A stretch of 64,000 bases of DNA, from positions 538,572 through 602,571 of the forward strand of contig CAWCLF010000003.1 in NCBI GenBank assembly GCA_963796325.1, in the 5' to 3' direction. The position numbers and the translations under genes were made by a program. The stretch comes from CAVYGN01 sp963796325 (GTDB taxonomy: Bacteria > Spirochaetota > Brevinematia > Brevinematales > JAOACQ01). Below are positions 18,377-28,201 of the stretch, one piece after another. The notes beneath the pieces are model-generated. The model searched no databases, was not told the DNA's origin, and was given only the letters and a program-made list of their open reading frames with translations. Position 1 is the stretch's first letter, and each line of letters opens with the position of its first letter.

Positions 18377-18798
18377 TTTTCTTCCCCCCTCTGCTTTGCC
18401 TACCGTTAACCTGGTGGAAAGACCCTGTTGAACGAATCAAATTTAAAGATAAAATGTTTGTACTGCTTATAATAGTATGGTAAAATTAATGATTCTGTTT
18501 GAAATTCAGGGGAGATAAATATGGCATCTGTATTTGATGTCGCAAAATATATTTTACAAAAAACCAATGCAATATCAACTTTTAAGCTTCAAAAGTTAGT
18601 TTATTATTCTCAAGTCTGGTCATTAATTTGGGATGACAAACCTTTATTTAATAATAAGATTTTTGCATGGGCTAATGGCCCTGTTTGTAAAGATTTATAT
18701 GATTTTCATAAAGGACATTTTGATATTTGCCATTCCAATTTAACTTGTGGGGATGATACTTGTTTATCTGAACAGGAAATGGAAACAATAAATGTGGT

Positions 18799-20103
18799 AA
18801 GACCTTTGCACGGTGATAGTATAAATCATTCATGAAAATATTGAAAATAAAGCGGTTCTCCTTTAATCTAATTGTAGCCTGATCTTAGAGTTGGAGGGGA
18901 ATATGCCTACGAAAAAGATTGAAATGAGTTTTGCCGATTATGAACTGCAAAGGAAAAGAAAAACCAGGACCGATAATTTTCTCGACGAAGTTAATGAGAT
19001 GATGGATTGGGTCAGCATAAATAATATCATATTCAGGAACTATAAGAGGACATCTGATGCGACAGGAAACCCATCTTATCCCCCTCTCAAAATGTTCAAG
19101 GTTTTACTGCTTCAAACATGGTATGACCTGTCCGATCCGATGACGGAGGAGGCGCTTCTCGACAGATTATCTTTCCAGAGATTTACCGGTTTTTCATCAA
19201 GCGATGATATTCCGGATCACAGCACGATATGCCGTTTCAGAAATGAGTTGATGAAAACCGGGTTATACGAGAAGCTTTTCAGGGAAATTAACCGCCAGCT
19301 TGATAAAAGGGAACTTATTGTAAAGAAAGGGGTCATAATCGATGCCACTGTGATAGAATCGGCAAGAAGGCCGAGGAAGACTGTTGAAACGGCTCCGGAA
19401 GATCGCAAGGAGGAAGAAACGGAACCCGATGTGAATATAGAATATTCAGATGATTCCGATGCAAAATGGATTTCGAAAGGAGGCAAAGCGGTTTACGGGT
19501 ATAAGGCTCATGTAATGGTCGATTCCAAGGATGGCTTTGTACTTGGGGGTGTTGTTACTCCCGCTAATGAAACAGACATGAAAAATATGGAGGCTGTTAT
19601 CCAGGAAAGCAAGATAAGGCCTGGTACTAAAGTGCATGCAGACAAAGGATACGCCAGCCGTGAAAACAGGAAAATAATCAGGCATAGAAAACTGGTAAAC
19701 GGGATTATGAAGAAAGGAGTAAGAAATCATCCGCTGAATGAAAAAGAAAAAATATGGAACAAAAAGATAAGTCAGGTTCGATATAAGGTTGAGAGGACAT
19801 TTGGAACACTGAAGCGGTTATATGGCTTTAATAGAATGAGGTACCTCAGCTTGAAAAAAGGCCTGATGGAGTTTTATCTAAAGGCCATGGCTTTTAATTT
19901 GAAAAAGGCAGTTAATTTATTAGTTGTATAGGGTGAACTGCGCCCAAAATCCCTTTTTCAGCGGAATAAAACTGAAAAAGGTACTGGAAAAGGTAATAAT
20001 TACCTATTATTCCGGTTGTTTTGTGTAGAATTTAAAAATTCCGGTTTAAAATTTTTATGACAAGGGAAAATGGCATGAATTTAAACGCTTATGCAAAGGT
20101 CTT
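18799..20103 (+). mobile_element. IS5-family-like insertion sequence
   Basis: 1305 bp. Terminal inverted repeats begin AAGACCTTTGCA (18799-18810) and end TGCAAAGGTCTT (20092-20103). Flanking 5-bp duplication GTGGT at 18794-18798 and 20104-20108. Confidence 0.9.
18903..19931 (+). CDS. IS5-family transposase
   Basis: 342 residues from ATG 18903 (GGAGGGG upstream). N-terminal DUF772-like region (PSYPPLKMFKVLLLQTWYDLSD), then DDE domain: GVIIDATVIES (Asp), KVHADKGYASREN (Asp), VERTFGTLKRLYGFNRMRY (Glu, Y-2-R-3-E-6-K-like). It appears intact. Confidence 0.9.
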   Translation: MPTKKIEMSFADYELQRKRKTRTDNFLDEVNEMMDWVSINNIIFRNYKRTSDATGNPSYPPLKMFKVLLLQTWYDLSDPMTEEALLDRLSFQRFTGFSSSDDIPDHSTICRFRNELMKTGLYEKLFREINRQLDKRELIVKKGVIIDATVIESARRPRKTVETAPEDRKEEETEPDVNIEYSDDSDAKWISKGGKAVYGYKAHVMVDSKDGFVLGGVVTPANETDMKNMEAVIQESKIRPGTKVHADKGYASRENRKIIRHRKLVNGIMKKGVRNHPLNEKEKIWNKKISQVRYKVERTFGTLKRLYGFNRMRYLSLKKGLMEFYLKAMAFNLKKAVNLLVV

Positions 20104-20285
20104 GTGGTGATTGATAGCTATAATAGATATACCGGTCAGGAATTAAGTGAAATAATTCACGATGAAAACCCCTGGAAAAATGCCAGAATAGGCCTTTCTT
20201 TTGGAGAAAGGGGAGATAAAGAAATAACACTGGATTCTATTGTTGAATACTATTCTTCTCAATATTCGAAACAGATCCGAAATGA

Positions 20286-20837
20286 ATGAAAAAGCAGATT
20301 TTGATAAAATCACCAATTCGAATTAATAAATCCCTATCGGTTAAAGCTTATCTTAAAAATAAAAAGAATGAAATAGTAAATCAAGAGATTAATTTGGAGA
20401 AAAGAATATCTAATCAAATGCTGGAAGCAAATTTAAATTGCAGTCCTGTATATAATCAGCGCATCATATTTTCTTATGATAAAAAAGATTGTGAAGGAAC
20501 CTGGTCCTGGGGAATGTCACGAAATTGGGAAGAAGAAATAGAATATAAAACAAAAATTGAAGAATTTTATAGGAATTATCATAATAACAAAAGTTGGGGT
20601 GAAGCTCTTGAAGAAACGACTGGACCTTCTAATAAAAGACCAAAAAAGCATATATTTTATCCATTAGATAAAATTATCAGGGAAGCTCACGATAGACTTG
20701 TTGAATTAAATATGGATGATTTTGAATGCATTTTCAGATTTCGTTTGACAGGGAAATTCCGTTTTTTTGGTTGTGTTGTAGGCAATGTGTTCATAGTTAT
20801 CTGGCATGATCCTAATCATGAAATATATGATGATTAA
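20286..20837 (+). CDS. Probable toxin partner of the Panacea antitoxin
   Basis: 183 residues. Its ATG overlaps the stop of the Panacea gene by 4 bases (ATGA), so the two form one operon. The C-terminus FRLTGKFRFFGCVVGNVFIVIWHDPNHEIYDD has the WxDPxH ending seen in toxin partners of such pairs (family assignment is from memory). The N-terminal half is Lys/Asn-rich. The reading frame is intact although its antitoxin gene is disrupted, so it is either not expressed, carries an inactivating change, or is neutralised in trans. Confidence 0.55.
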   Translation: MKKQILIKSPIRINKSLSVKAYLKNKKNEIVNQEINLEKRISNQMLEANLNCSPVYNQRIIFSYDKKDCEGTWSWGMSRNWEEEIEYKTKIEEFYRNYHNNKSWGEALEETTGPSNKRPKKHIFYPLDKIIREAHDRLVELNMDDFECIFRFRLTGKFRFFGCVVGNVFIVIWHDPNHEIYDD

Positions 20838-21036
20838 AATATTAGAAGCTGATTTTCAATCTCTTTTTTTATTTTCAACCCTTTTATTTTCCAACCTTCA
20901 TTCCAGCCTGCCGGACAAATTAAATTTTGATAAAAGTGCCAAACGAAGATAGAATAAAGGACATAATCTGTATTGGATGATATACATTAAAATATGTCAA
21001 ATTGATTGGTCGGGAATATCGATTAAAGGTGCTTAA

Positions 21037-21390
21037 ATGGCTGTAATTCAGATTTTCGGTTCCAGAAAGAGCAGAGACACACAGAAAGTTGAACGTTATT
21101 TTAAAGATCGCGGATTAAAATATCAGTTCATCGATCTTGCAGAAAAAGGAATATCGAAAGGTGAACTTGATTCTGTTTGTTCTGTTATACCAATTGAACA
21201 TCTTATTGATAGAGAATCCAGGGAATTTACAAGACTAAATTTAGCATATATATCTTTTGAAATCTATGAAATGCTTCTGGAACACCCGTTATTGATGAAA
21301 ATGCCAGTGATAAGATACGGAAAAACAGTTTCTTGCGGGTTCAACCAAGGTGTCATAGAAAAAATTGCAAAAGAATATAAGACAGCATAG
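21037..21390 (+). CDS. ArsC/Spx-like thioredoxin-fold protein
   Basis: 117 residues. The start VIQIFGSRKSRDTQKVERYFKDRGLKYQFIDLAEKGIS and the segment LLMKMPVIRYGKTVSCGF match the ArsC/Spx fold with a cis-Pro at MPV. The catalytic N-terminal Cys is absent (GSRKSRDT instead of a CxxC or C-S-T-C loop), so classic arsenate reductase activity is unlikely. It stands alone. Confidence 0.75.
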   Translation: MAVIQIFGSRKSRDTQKVERYFKDRGLKYQFIDLAEKGISKGELDSVCSVIPIEHLIDRESREFTRLNLAYISFEIYEMLLEHPLLMKMPVIRYGKTVSCGFNQGVIEKIAKEYKTA

Positions 21391-22059
21391 TAATTTATAA
21401 AGAAAAAAGAAGGTAAAAAAGAAAGCAGTAATATTATTTTGGTTTCAATAACATTTTGATGAATGCTGTATCACATGCTAAATATTTTAAAATATTTAAT
21501 AATGTTCACTTATTCAGAGACATTTAAATTCATTTTATTTGATTATTCGGCGGTATTCCCGCTGATTTTCCAGGTACCTCCGTTAAGATTATTAAAATCG
21601 GTGATATTTGAAATTGTGTTGTTGAAATTCAAAAATAGAAAGTTTAGATTGTTAGTCAGAAATAAATTGTTCGTTATCGTTAAATATGTCCAGCCGTTAA
21701 AGGGGAAATATATTACCGAGCTTGTAGGCAAGGTAAGCTTTGCAAGACTTCCGAAGGTGTTCCCGGATATATTTAGACTTGAGGTTTGGACCCCCGGATT
21801 ATAAATATAAATCCCTTGCGAAGTAATGTCTGTGATCATATTATTAGAGACGACCGTATTTGCAGCCGAACAATCGATATAGATGTCCGGTGAGTTTCCC
21901 AGAATAGTGGAATTAATAAGGTTAACATTAAAAACCTGGTAAATATAAACGCCGCAGTTGATATTATTGCTGGTACTAACTCCATTTATGTGTATTTCGT
22001 CAAGTTAAAATACCCAAAAAAAGCGCGTGAAATTACCCATGGGGTGATGGGTAAAATTA

Positions 22060-22818
22060 TTAGTTTTTTTGCCTCATCAAGGCATGTTTCATTCGGTAAC
22101 TTTCCCCTTCAAATATTATCAAATGGCCATGATGTATCAACCTGTCAATCATAGCTGCCGCCATCTGATCATCGGTAAATAAGGCTCCCCATTTTGAAAA
22201 CTCCAGGTTTGTCGTAATAATCAGGCTCCTCCTCTCATAACTATCCGATATAATCCTGAATAACAATTGAGCGCCCTGCTTATCTATGGGAACATAACCC
22301 CATTCATCTATGATCAAGAGTTCGGCTCTTAGTATATTCTTAAGTAGTTTTTCCAGACTCCCATTTTTAAAAGCTTCGGACAGCCTGACAACCAGCTCTG
22401 AGGCGGTAAAAAATCTAACTGGGATGCCCTTTTCACAAGCATAAACGCCTAAGGCAATTGCCAGATGAGTTTTACCCGTTCCTACTGGCCCATACATTAT
22501 GATATTCTTTATGCCATTGATAAAATTTCCTTCTTTCAAATCCGCCATCGTTAAATTTGAAGGCAGCTTCTGGTTGGTTAATTCATATCCTTCCAGGGTC
22601 TTGTATACAGGAAAAGAGGCTTCCCTTAATAGTCTTTTTTGCCTTACCGCCTCACGGTTTTCCAGTTCGCTTTTCAACACATAATGAAGAAAATGTTCCT
22701 GTAATGCGTTAGCTTTTGTCTCGCATAATTCTACCGCTTTCTGGCTGAAAGCGACCCTTTTACAATAATTTGAAATCTCCCTGCGGGTCTCCGACCTGTT
22801 ACGTCTCTGGCGCTTCAT
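22060..22818 (-). CDS. istB: IS21-family helper ATPase (IstB)
   Basis: 252 residues. Walker A is GPVGTGKTHLA, Walker B is LLIIDEWGYVP, and a sensor region SLIITTNLEF follows. IstB is the ATPase that regulates target choice by IstA. It overlaps the end of istA by 4 bases. Confidence 0.92.
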   Translation of the reverse strand: MKRQRRNRSETRREISNYCKRVAFSQKAVELCETKANALQEHFLHYVLKSELENREAVRQKRLLREASFPVYKTLEGYELTNQKLPSNLTMADLKEGNFINGIKNIIMYGPVGTGKTHLAIALGVYACEKGIPVRFFTASELVVRLSEAFKNGSLEKLLKNILRAELLIIDEWGYVPIDKQGAQLLFRIISDSYERRSLIITTNLEFSKWGALFTDDQMAAAMIDRLIHHGHLIIFEGESYRMKHALMRQKN

Positions 22819-24281
22819 CTATCGCCTCCGGATCCGAGAAGTTCTCGGTCATAAGTCAGCAGGTCAGGTCCCTTTTCGGGAATAGCATTCAAACCGTCTA
22901 AGGCTATCCTTGCGCATATTGCCTTTAAATCAAATAGGTTAACATTCCCTCGGGATATCGCTTCTTTCATTGACAACAGGGCTGTGTCAAATCCATATTC
23001 CTTTGTTCCTCCATTGAGCGCTCTTAAGGCTTCTTTTAACTCATCTTTCTGAAGTTTATCCATTTTTTCACGGATGTCTTCGGGCATTACTTGTCTCAAT
23101 CCGCTGTTAGCCCACGCATTTGTATTCTTGATCAGTTTTTCTATAGTCGTGGAATAATCGGTCTGGTCTGTCCTCTTTTCTCCAAAGGCCCTTGCATGAA
23201 CACAGGCCCTTTTACCTTCCGAATCATATACAAAAACCTGATGCGCGCCGATTCCAATTACAAGATCCCGATACGCCCATTCAGGCCTGCTCGAATAGTA
23301 ATGTTTCCCATCAATACAGAATTTTCCATATCCGTCGGCTTTAAACTTCTCAAAACGCTCCACTACAAAGGCTTTATTAGGCAAATACAACATCCTGTCC
23401 TTGTCTTCCTCAAAGAGGCTGGCTATAGAGGCCCCTTTTTTGTAATGTTCCCTCTGCCAGTCCCCCTCAGATTGAAAAAGCAATTGGTTATTGTATATTT
23501 CAATATCATCAAAGGAGGGTACGGGTACAAAGTAATTCCGCCTGATATAACCAACCTTGTTTTCAACATTCCCTTTTTCGTTTCCTGAATATGGATTACA
23601 AAATGTAACCAGAAATCCGTAATGACATTTGAACCTCATAAACAATTCGGAAAAACGAACCTGGTCGCCGATCTTTCTGCCCACTCCGCTTGCGTTATCA
23701 AAGACGATCCGCAGCGGTACTCTTCCAATCCTCTCAAATATGTCTTTTAAGCCTTGTGCTACACATTCCGCTGTTTCTCCCCCGAATAACTGGTAATATG
23801 CGCCATTGCTATATGGGAAAGAAAGGCATAAATATTTAAAAGTTCGTACTATCCCTTGTTCCAGGAAATCAGCCTCGCCAAAATCCGCCTGGGCTTCTCC
23901 TGGATACCAGACCAGCTCTAAATATCCTGCATCCTTCCGTATTGCAGCTTTTCTCTTTTTTACATACCTCTGAACCAGTGTGTAAGAACCGTCATATCCT
24001 GGATATTCTGCTGAAAGCCTGTTATGTATACGCTGGGCGGTATGCCTTTGTTTATATCGCATTTTTCGGTCTTCTTCCAGCCAGGATTCGATTACTTCTT
24101 TCCATCGATCTAATTTGGAAGGTATTTCTTTTTTCATTGTTTTCTCGTCTGAATAATTTTCAAAACCCATATATTTGGCCACTGTCTTACGGTTAACGCT
24201 CACTTTCTCGGAAATATCAACTGGTCCGTACCCCAGGTCCTGTAGTTCTTTGATCGTTTCAATTTGCCGCATACTCAACAT
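22815..24281 (-). CDS. istA: IS21-family transposase (IstA)
   Basis: 488 residues from ATG 24281, with GGAGGA just upstream; a longer frame to 24338 is less likely. N-terminal helix-turn-helix (GYGPVDISEKVSVNRKTVAKY), then a DDE core (GEAQADFGEADF first Asp, RIVFDNASGVG second Asp, GNEKGNVENKVGY Glu). Apparently intact. Confidence 0.9.
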   Translation of the reverse strand: MLSMRQIETIKELQDLGYGPVDISEKVSVNRKTVAKYMGFENYSDEKTMKKEIPSKLDRWKEVIESWLEEDRKMRYKQRHTAQRIHNRLSAEYPGYDGSYTLVQRYVKKRKAAIRKDAGYLELVWYPGEAQADFGEADFLEQGIVRTFKYLCLSFPYSNGAYYQLFGGETAECVAQGLKDIFERIGRVPLRIVFDNASGVGRKIGDQVRFSELFMRFKCHYGFLVTFCNPYSGNEKGNVENKVGYIRRNYFVPVPSFDDIEIYNNQLLFQSEGDWQREHYKKGASIASLFEEDKDRMLYLPNKAFVVERFEKFKADGYGKFCIDGKHYYSSRPEWAYRDLVIGIGAHQVFVYDSEGKRACVHARAFGEKRTDQTDYSTTIEKLIKNTNAWANSGLRQVMPEDIREKMDKLQKDELKEALRALNGGTKEYGFDTALLSMKEAISRGNVNLFDLKAICARIALDGLNAIPEKGPDLLTYDRELLGSGGDR

Positions 24282-25540
24282 TTCCTCCTCCCTGTTTTTC
24301 TTCAAAAACAGGATAACATTTCGCCTGAATTTACCCACGCTTTTTATGGGTATTTTTCACGCTTTTTCTGAGTATGTTCCTTTGCTCTTTTGGGGTACTT
24401 TTATTATACTAAAAACATCCATTTATGACGATATTGGTTGAATTCTCAATATTGATGCCCATTCCTGTGTTGCCGAAAACCGAGCAAAAGGTTAAGCAGT
24501 TACTGTCTGATATATATATCCATAATACAAGTTCCGGTATTATTGGAGAAAACCGAATCCACGATATTGCCTGATCCCAGATAAAAGGAACCGCCCCCCT
24601 GTCCATATTGTGTAGTACAATGGTTTCCGGAAAATGTGCAGCCCAATATCCTATCCTGACAACTTGAACCAATACAAAATCCGGCATCCCAGGTTCCGGT
24701 ATTGTTGCTGATTACCGAGTTCGTGACCAAGCAATTTGTTGTATTATTAAACAAGAAACCGCCTCCGTTTCCATTGTCGGACGACCCGACAGCGTTTCCG
24801 CCCCTGATTACGAAACCGTCAATGATCAGGTTGTTTAGGCAGAGTGCATAAATAATATGATTAAGAACCCCATGTCCGTCCAGTTCGCTGTAACCCGACC
24901 GGACAGTAAAAGAACTATTCCAGCCGCCCTTGATTAATAAATTGTTATAATTCGAAACCGAGAAACCGTTACCGGAGGTGTTTAAACCGTTGCCGTTAGA
25001 GTAAACACCGGACTGGACATAGATATTTGTGTAACCGGCGGCTATTGTTTTTTGTATTGCGACCCGTATGCTAAGAAGCGGAGAAGTAGCTTCTAGGCCT
25101 GAATTAGCGTCGCTACCTTCTGCCGACACATAGATAATACCGTTGCCTTGTCCTTGTGAACCGGATGAACTGCTGCTTCCGCTTGAACTTGAGTTCGAAC
25201 CGGGGCTCGAACTGCATGAAGATATTATTAGAAAACCGAGAAGAATAAAAATCCGGCACCTTATAAGGTTAAACATTGTTTCCTCCTTTTTATGTAAAAA
25301 ATGTTAACTTTTAACTAAATATCGGAGAAATTTAAATTGAGATTTCCTAAACGGTTCTTCAATTTTGCCACTCTAGAATGCATCTTCATTCATGAAAAAT
25401 TGTAATCAGAGAAAAATATCATGTCAAAAAATTTTTGAATGTCCGAAGACAATATCTGTGTGAAGATATATGTTATCAGATAATAAATGTTTTTTAATAA
25501 AAAATTCTGCTAAAAATTTTGCGAATCATAAGAAAAAAAT

Positions 25541-25569
25541 TTGTATTTTGAATTTAAATCTTGTAAAAT
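25541..25569 (+). promoter_or_regulatory. Promoter of the tripartite-efflux operon
   Basis: TTGTAT (25541-25546) and TAAAAT (25564-25569), 17-bp spacer, about 56 bp before the ATG at 25626. The 350-bp gap separates it from the divergent beta-helix lipoprotein and holds no gene. Confidence 0.5.
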
Positions 25570-25625
25570 AAACCGGGTTCGATTTTTTTACCCCTGATAA
25601 TGGGTAAATTTACCGGGAGTTATAA

Positions 25626-26279
25626 ATGAAAATAAAAAGATTGGCAATATTTGCGGTTGCCGGATTTTTTTTCGCCTGCGGGACACAGACATATACGCCA
25701 GAAGAAAATAAAAAAGAGACTTTTTTGTTTAATAAAGCCATCATCTATTATCTTAGAAAAGATTTCGGCCAGTCGGAAAAGGGATTCCAGGAAATAGTCC
25801 AGAAATACCCGGATTATACTCCTGCATATATTATGCTGGGTAAATCTTACTTTTTCATGAACAGGCTGCAGGACTCCGAGAAATATTTCAAAGAATCCAT
25901 AAATAAGTCTCCTAATGTCGATTCATACATCTGGCTTTCAAAAATTGCGATTGCCAACACAAACCTGAATCTTTCGTTTACATATCTGAATAAAGCTCTG
26001 GAACTGGACCTTTCAAGCCCTCTTACTCATTACGAATTGGGTAAGTATTACAGGATGATAGGACAATATGAAAAAGCCGTTTATCATCTCAATTACGCCA
26101 TATCATATGAAGATATCTATCCTGAAATGAAAAGCGAACTGGCTTCCTTATATATGGACCTTGGCGCGAAAGATAAAGCCTCCATGCTTTATGAAGATAT
26201 ACTGAAGAGCACTTACATACCTTCCAATCTACGTACTAACATTCAGAATAAGCTTGACGCGGTTAAAAAATCGAAATGA
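25626..26279 (+). CDS. TPR lipoprotein
   Basis: 217 residues. Lipobox FFFACG (Cys at about 18) after a short Lys-Ile-Lys-Arg start. TPR units occupy about residues 45-205: KDFGQSEKGFQEIVQKYPDYTPAYIMLGKSYF, LQDSEKYFKESINKSP, SPLTHYELGKYYRMIGQYEKAVYHLNYAI. It is probably a periplasmic scaffold for the efflux machinery. First gene of the operon; its stop overlaps the next ATG by 4 bases. Confidence 0.8.
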   Translation: MKIKRLAIFAVAGFFFACGTQTYTPEENKKETFLFNKAIIYYLRKDFGQSEKGFQEIVQKYPDYTPAYIMLGKSYFFMNRLQDSEKYFKESINKSPNVDSYIWLSKIAIANTNLNLSFTYLNKALELDLSSPLTHYELGKYYRMIGQYEKAVYHLNYAISYEDIYPEMKSELASLYMDLGAKDKASMLYEDILKSTYIPSNLRTNIQNKLDAVKKSK

Positions 26280-26746
26280 AAACTAAGATTTTATGCTTAA
26301 CGGCAGTATCTTTCCTGTTATTCATGCTTTGCTCCTGCGGATTGTTTAACGAAACTTACAGATATTCATATATAAGACCCGGGGATAAAAAAAGCAATCT
26401 GAAATCCTACTCGATAAAGGATATAAGGATATATAATTCAGAGGCCCTTTTCCTTGACAGCGAAGTCGTATCGAATACGGTATGCCAGGTTTTTAACGCT
26501 GTAATGGAGAATAACGGCATCCTGCCCCTGGACGGCGGGGATCTTTCGATAGAAATAAAGGTATATATCGAAGAAAATGATATTATTAATAACAGGCAGA
26601 CGCTTTCCATGTTTTTTACTTTTGACGACAAAACATCTCAGGTTGCTCAATTCATAGTTTCATCTAAAAGCAAGGACCTGATACTCGATAAATCTACCCT
26701 AATCGGGGAGATAGACAACATAGTAAAACAGGTGAAATCGCTCTGA
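26276..26746 (+). CDS. Small lipoprotein of the efflux operon
   Basis: 156 residues with lipobox LLFMLCSC near residue 20 and a mixed alpha/beta body (LSIEIKVYIEEND, LSMFFTFDDKTSQVAQFIV). Not recognised; it recalls small LPS-assembly-type lipoproteins only in layout. Overlaps the TPR gene (ATGA) and precedes the TolC-like gene by 12 bp. Confidence 0.65.
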   Translation: MKTKILCLTAVSFLLFMLCSCGLFNETYRYSYIRPGDKKSNLKSYSIKDIRIYNSEALFLDSEVVSNTVCQVFNAVMENNGILPLDGGDLSIEIKVYIEENDIINNRQTLSMFFTFDDKTSQVAQFIVSSKSKDLILDKSTLIGEIDNIVKQVKSL

Positions 26747-26758
26747 TAAGGTAAATTC

Positions 26759-28201
26759 ATGATCTTAGGCAGGAATTTCAAAATCTTTTTATTAAAATCC
26801 CTTTTATTTTTATTTTTTATGCCGGTTTTTGCTGTTTCCGACCGGTTAAACCTTCAGGACTGTGTAAACCTTGGATTAAAAAATAACCGCGAGTTATATT
26901 ATCTTAACGAGGATGTGTCTCTTCGAATTATGGCATTGAATGAGCAGTACAGGAAGTTTTATCCTCAGTTATCATTGTCATACTGCCAGACAGACCAGGT
27001 AAATATAGATTCGCCGGATTACAGGCAGAAATCATTAAGTTTGTCGGTTTCCCAGCTGGTTTACGACGGAAGCAAACTTTCGACTGAAATTGATTCTGAA
27101 AGAAACGATATAGACCTCAACGTCCTGGAGAATAAGCAAAAAAGGATAGATTTCATTTTTCAGGTGGTAAGCGGTTACCTTTCAATCCTAAAACAGGAAG
27201 AAAAGATAAACCTTCAAAAACAGCTTATGGAAATACAGAAAAGAGAGCTTAATATAGCGCAGAAAAAACATGAGGTCGGCGAGGCCACAAAACTGGATGT
27301 GCTGGAGTGGCAGATTGAATATAACCAGTCGGCTATAGATGAAAAAGGAATGGAAAACGATTTGAGTTTCGGTAAAATGAGTTTGATGAAAATGCTCTGT
27401 TACGATCCGGACAAATCATTTGAAACTGCGGAAAAATTGGAGGTGAATACTCTTCCGTCAATGGAAGACTATAACGAGGAAAATGTTGTCGGCGAAGCAA
27501 TTGAAAGCTCGACGGATCTGAAAAAAATAAGCATAACGATCAATAAAGCAAAGGCATCTGCAGTTCTAAATAATCTATTCCTCCCCGATATAACGCTGAA
27601 TTTATCATATACCACGGGGGTAGAACAAATTTTCCAGCCTGATACGAGTTCATGGTCAGCCGGCATCAATTTCAGTTTCCCTTTTTTCTTCGATGTTATA
27701 AATGCGGGAAATTCATACGGGGGCTCTTTTTCAGGCAACCAGAAAAGTCAGGAACCCCAGGTTTCGACAACAATATACCAGGATCCCGGATTCTTCAGGG
27801 AAGTCAAGCAGGATGCGCTTTCCCTTGACAAGCTTTCATTCCAGTACAGGGATAAGGAAAGGGAAGTTAAATTAAATGTTGAAAAAAATTTGAGCGATCT
27901 CAAGTACCAGAAGGAAAAAATAAGCATGCTTAATGAAAGGATAGAACTCGGCACCGGGAAAGTCGATATTATGAAACGCCAGGTTCGTGTGGGTGAAGTC
28001 CTCCTTTCCGAATATATAAAAGCCATTAACAGTTTGAACGAGATGAAAGTTCAGAGAGTGGAAAGCGTTTACGACTATACGACTTTACTTGTAGAACTGA
28101 TGAAAATCCGGGGAAGATTATCGGAATCAATTGTAAAATCGATGTATAAAGGTTTTTTAACCGAGGATTGGAATGAAACAAATAATGAAAAAGAAAACTG
28201 A
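26759..28201 (+). CDS. TolC-like outer-membrane efflux protein
   Basis: 480 residues with a signal peptide (LFLFFMPVFAVS) and two outer-membrane-efflux repeats rich in long helices: LNLQDCVNLGLKNNRELYYL, VLENKQKRIDFIFQVVSGYLSIL, then LNVEKNLSDLKYQKEKISMLNERI and VGEVLLSEYIKAINSLNEM. It forms the outer-membrane channel of a tripartite pump. Its 3' end overlaps the adaptor gene by 29 bases. Confidence 0.88.
   Translation: MILGRNFKIFLLKSLLFLFFMPVFAVSDRLNLQDCVNLGLKNNRELYYLNEDVSLRIMALNEQYRKFYPQLSLSYCQTDQVNIDSPDYRQKSLSLSVSQLVYDGSKLSTEIDSERNDIDLNVLENKQKRIDFIFQVVSGYLSILKQEEKINLQKQLMEIQKRELNIAQKKHEVGEATKLDVLEWQIEYNQSAIDEKGMENDLSFGKMSLMKMLCYDPDKSFETAEKLEVNTLPSMEDYNEENVVGEAIESSTDLKKISITINKAKASAVLNNLFLPDITLNLSYTTGVEQIFQPDTSSWSAGINFSFPFFFDVINAGNSYGGSFSGNQKSQEPQVSTTIYQDPGFFREVKQDALSLDKLSFQYRDKEREVKLNVEKNLSDLKYQKEKISMLNERIELGTGKVDIMKRQVRVGEVLLSEYIKAINSLNEMKVQRVESVYDYTTLLVELMKIRGRLSESIVKSMYKGFLTEDWNETNNEKEN

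Larger units (their letters stand above)
18521..20289 (+). pseudogene. Panacea-domain (DUF4065) antitoxin gene split by an IS5-family element
   Basis: The 5' part (18521-18798) reads ASVFDVAKYILQK, then KLQKLVYYSQVWSLIW and ANGPVCKDLYDFH, the Panacea/SocA-like signature. The 3' part (20109-20289) continues IDSYNRYTGQELSEIIHDENPW. Removing 18799-20103 and one GTGGT duplication joins the two in frame into 152 codons. The last 11 residues of the current 5' frame (after ETINVV) are IS-encoded. Panacea proteins act as antitoxins in hyperpromiscuous toxin-antitoxin pairs, so this copy is probably inactive. Confidence 0.88.
21991..24417 (-). mobile_element. IS21-family-like insertion sequence 1
   Basis: 2427 bp. 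The ends are TGTATTTCGTCAAG (left) and, inward from the right, TGTTTTTAGTATAA, both running into TACCC-type repeats. TCCATTTATG flanks it on both sides (21981-21990 and 24418-24427), an unusually long 10-bp duplication. Several further GCGTG/ACCC repeats lie near both ends. Confidence 0.85.
21543..25276 (-). pseudogene. Beta-helix lipoprotein split by an IS21-family element and frameshifted
   Basis: Starts at ATG 25276: lipobox IISSC, a poly-Ser linker, then right-handed beta-helix repeats (LIIDGFVIRGGNAV, LVTNSVISNNTG). The frame stops at 24500 after IYIRQ. An (AT)5 tract at 24510-24519 lies at the slip; one added AT unit restores IYISDSN and continues CSVFGNTGMGINIENSTN. The coding then resumes across the IS21 element (21991-24417) and continues to 21543 (GVYIYQV, GTWKISGNTAE). 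Both defects must be repaired for a full protein of about 430 residues. Parallel beta-helix proteins often sit on the surface; the role is unknown. Confidence 0.8.
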
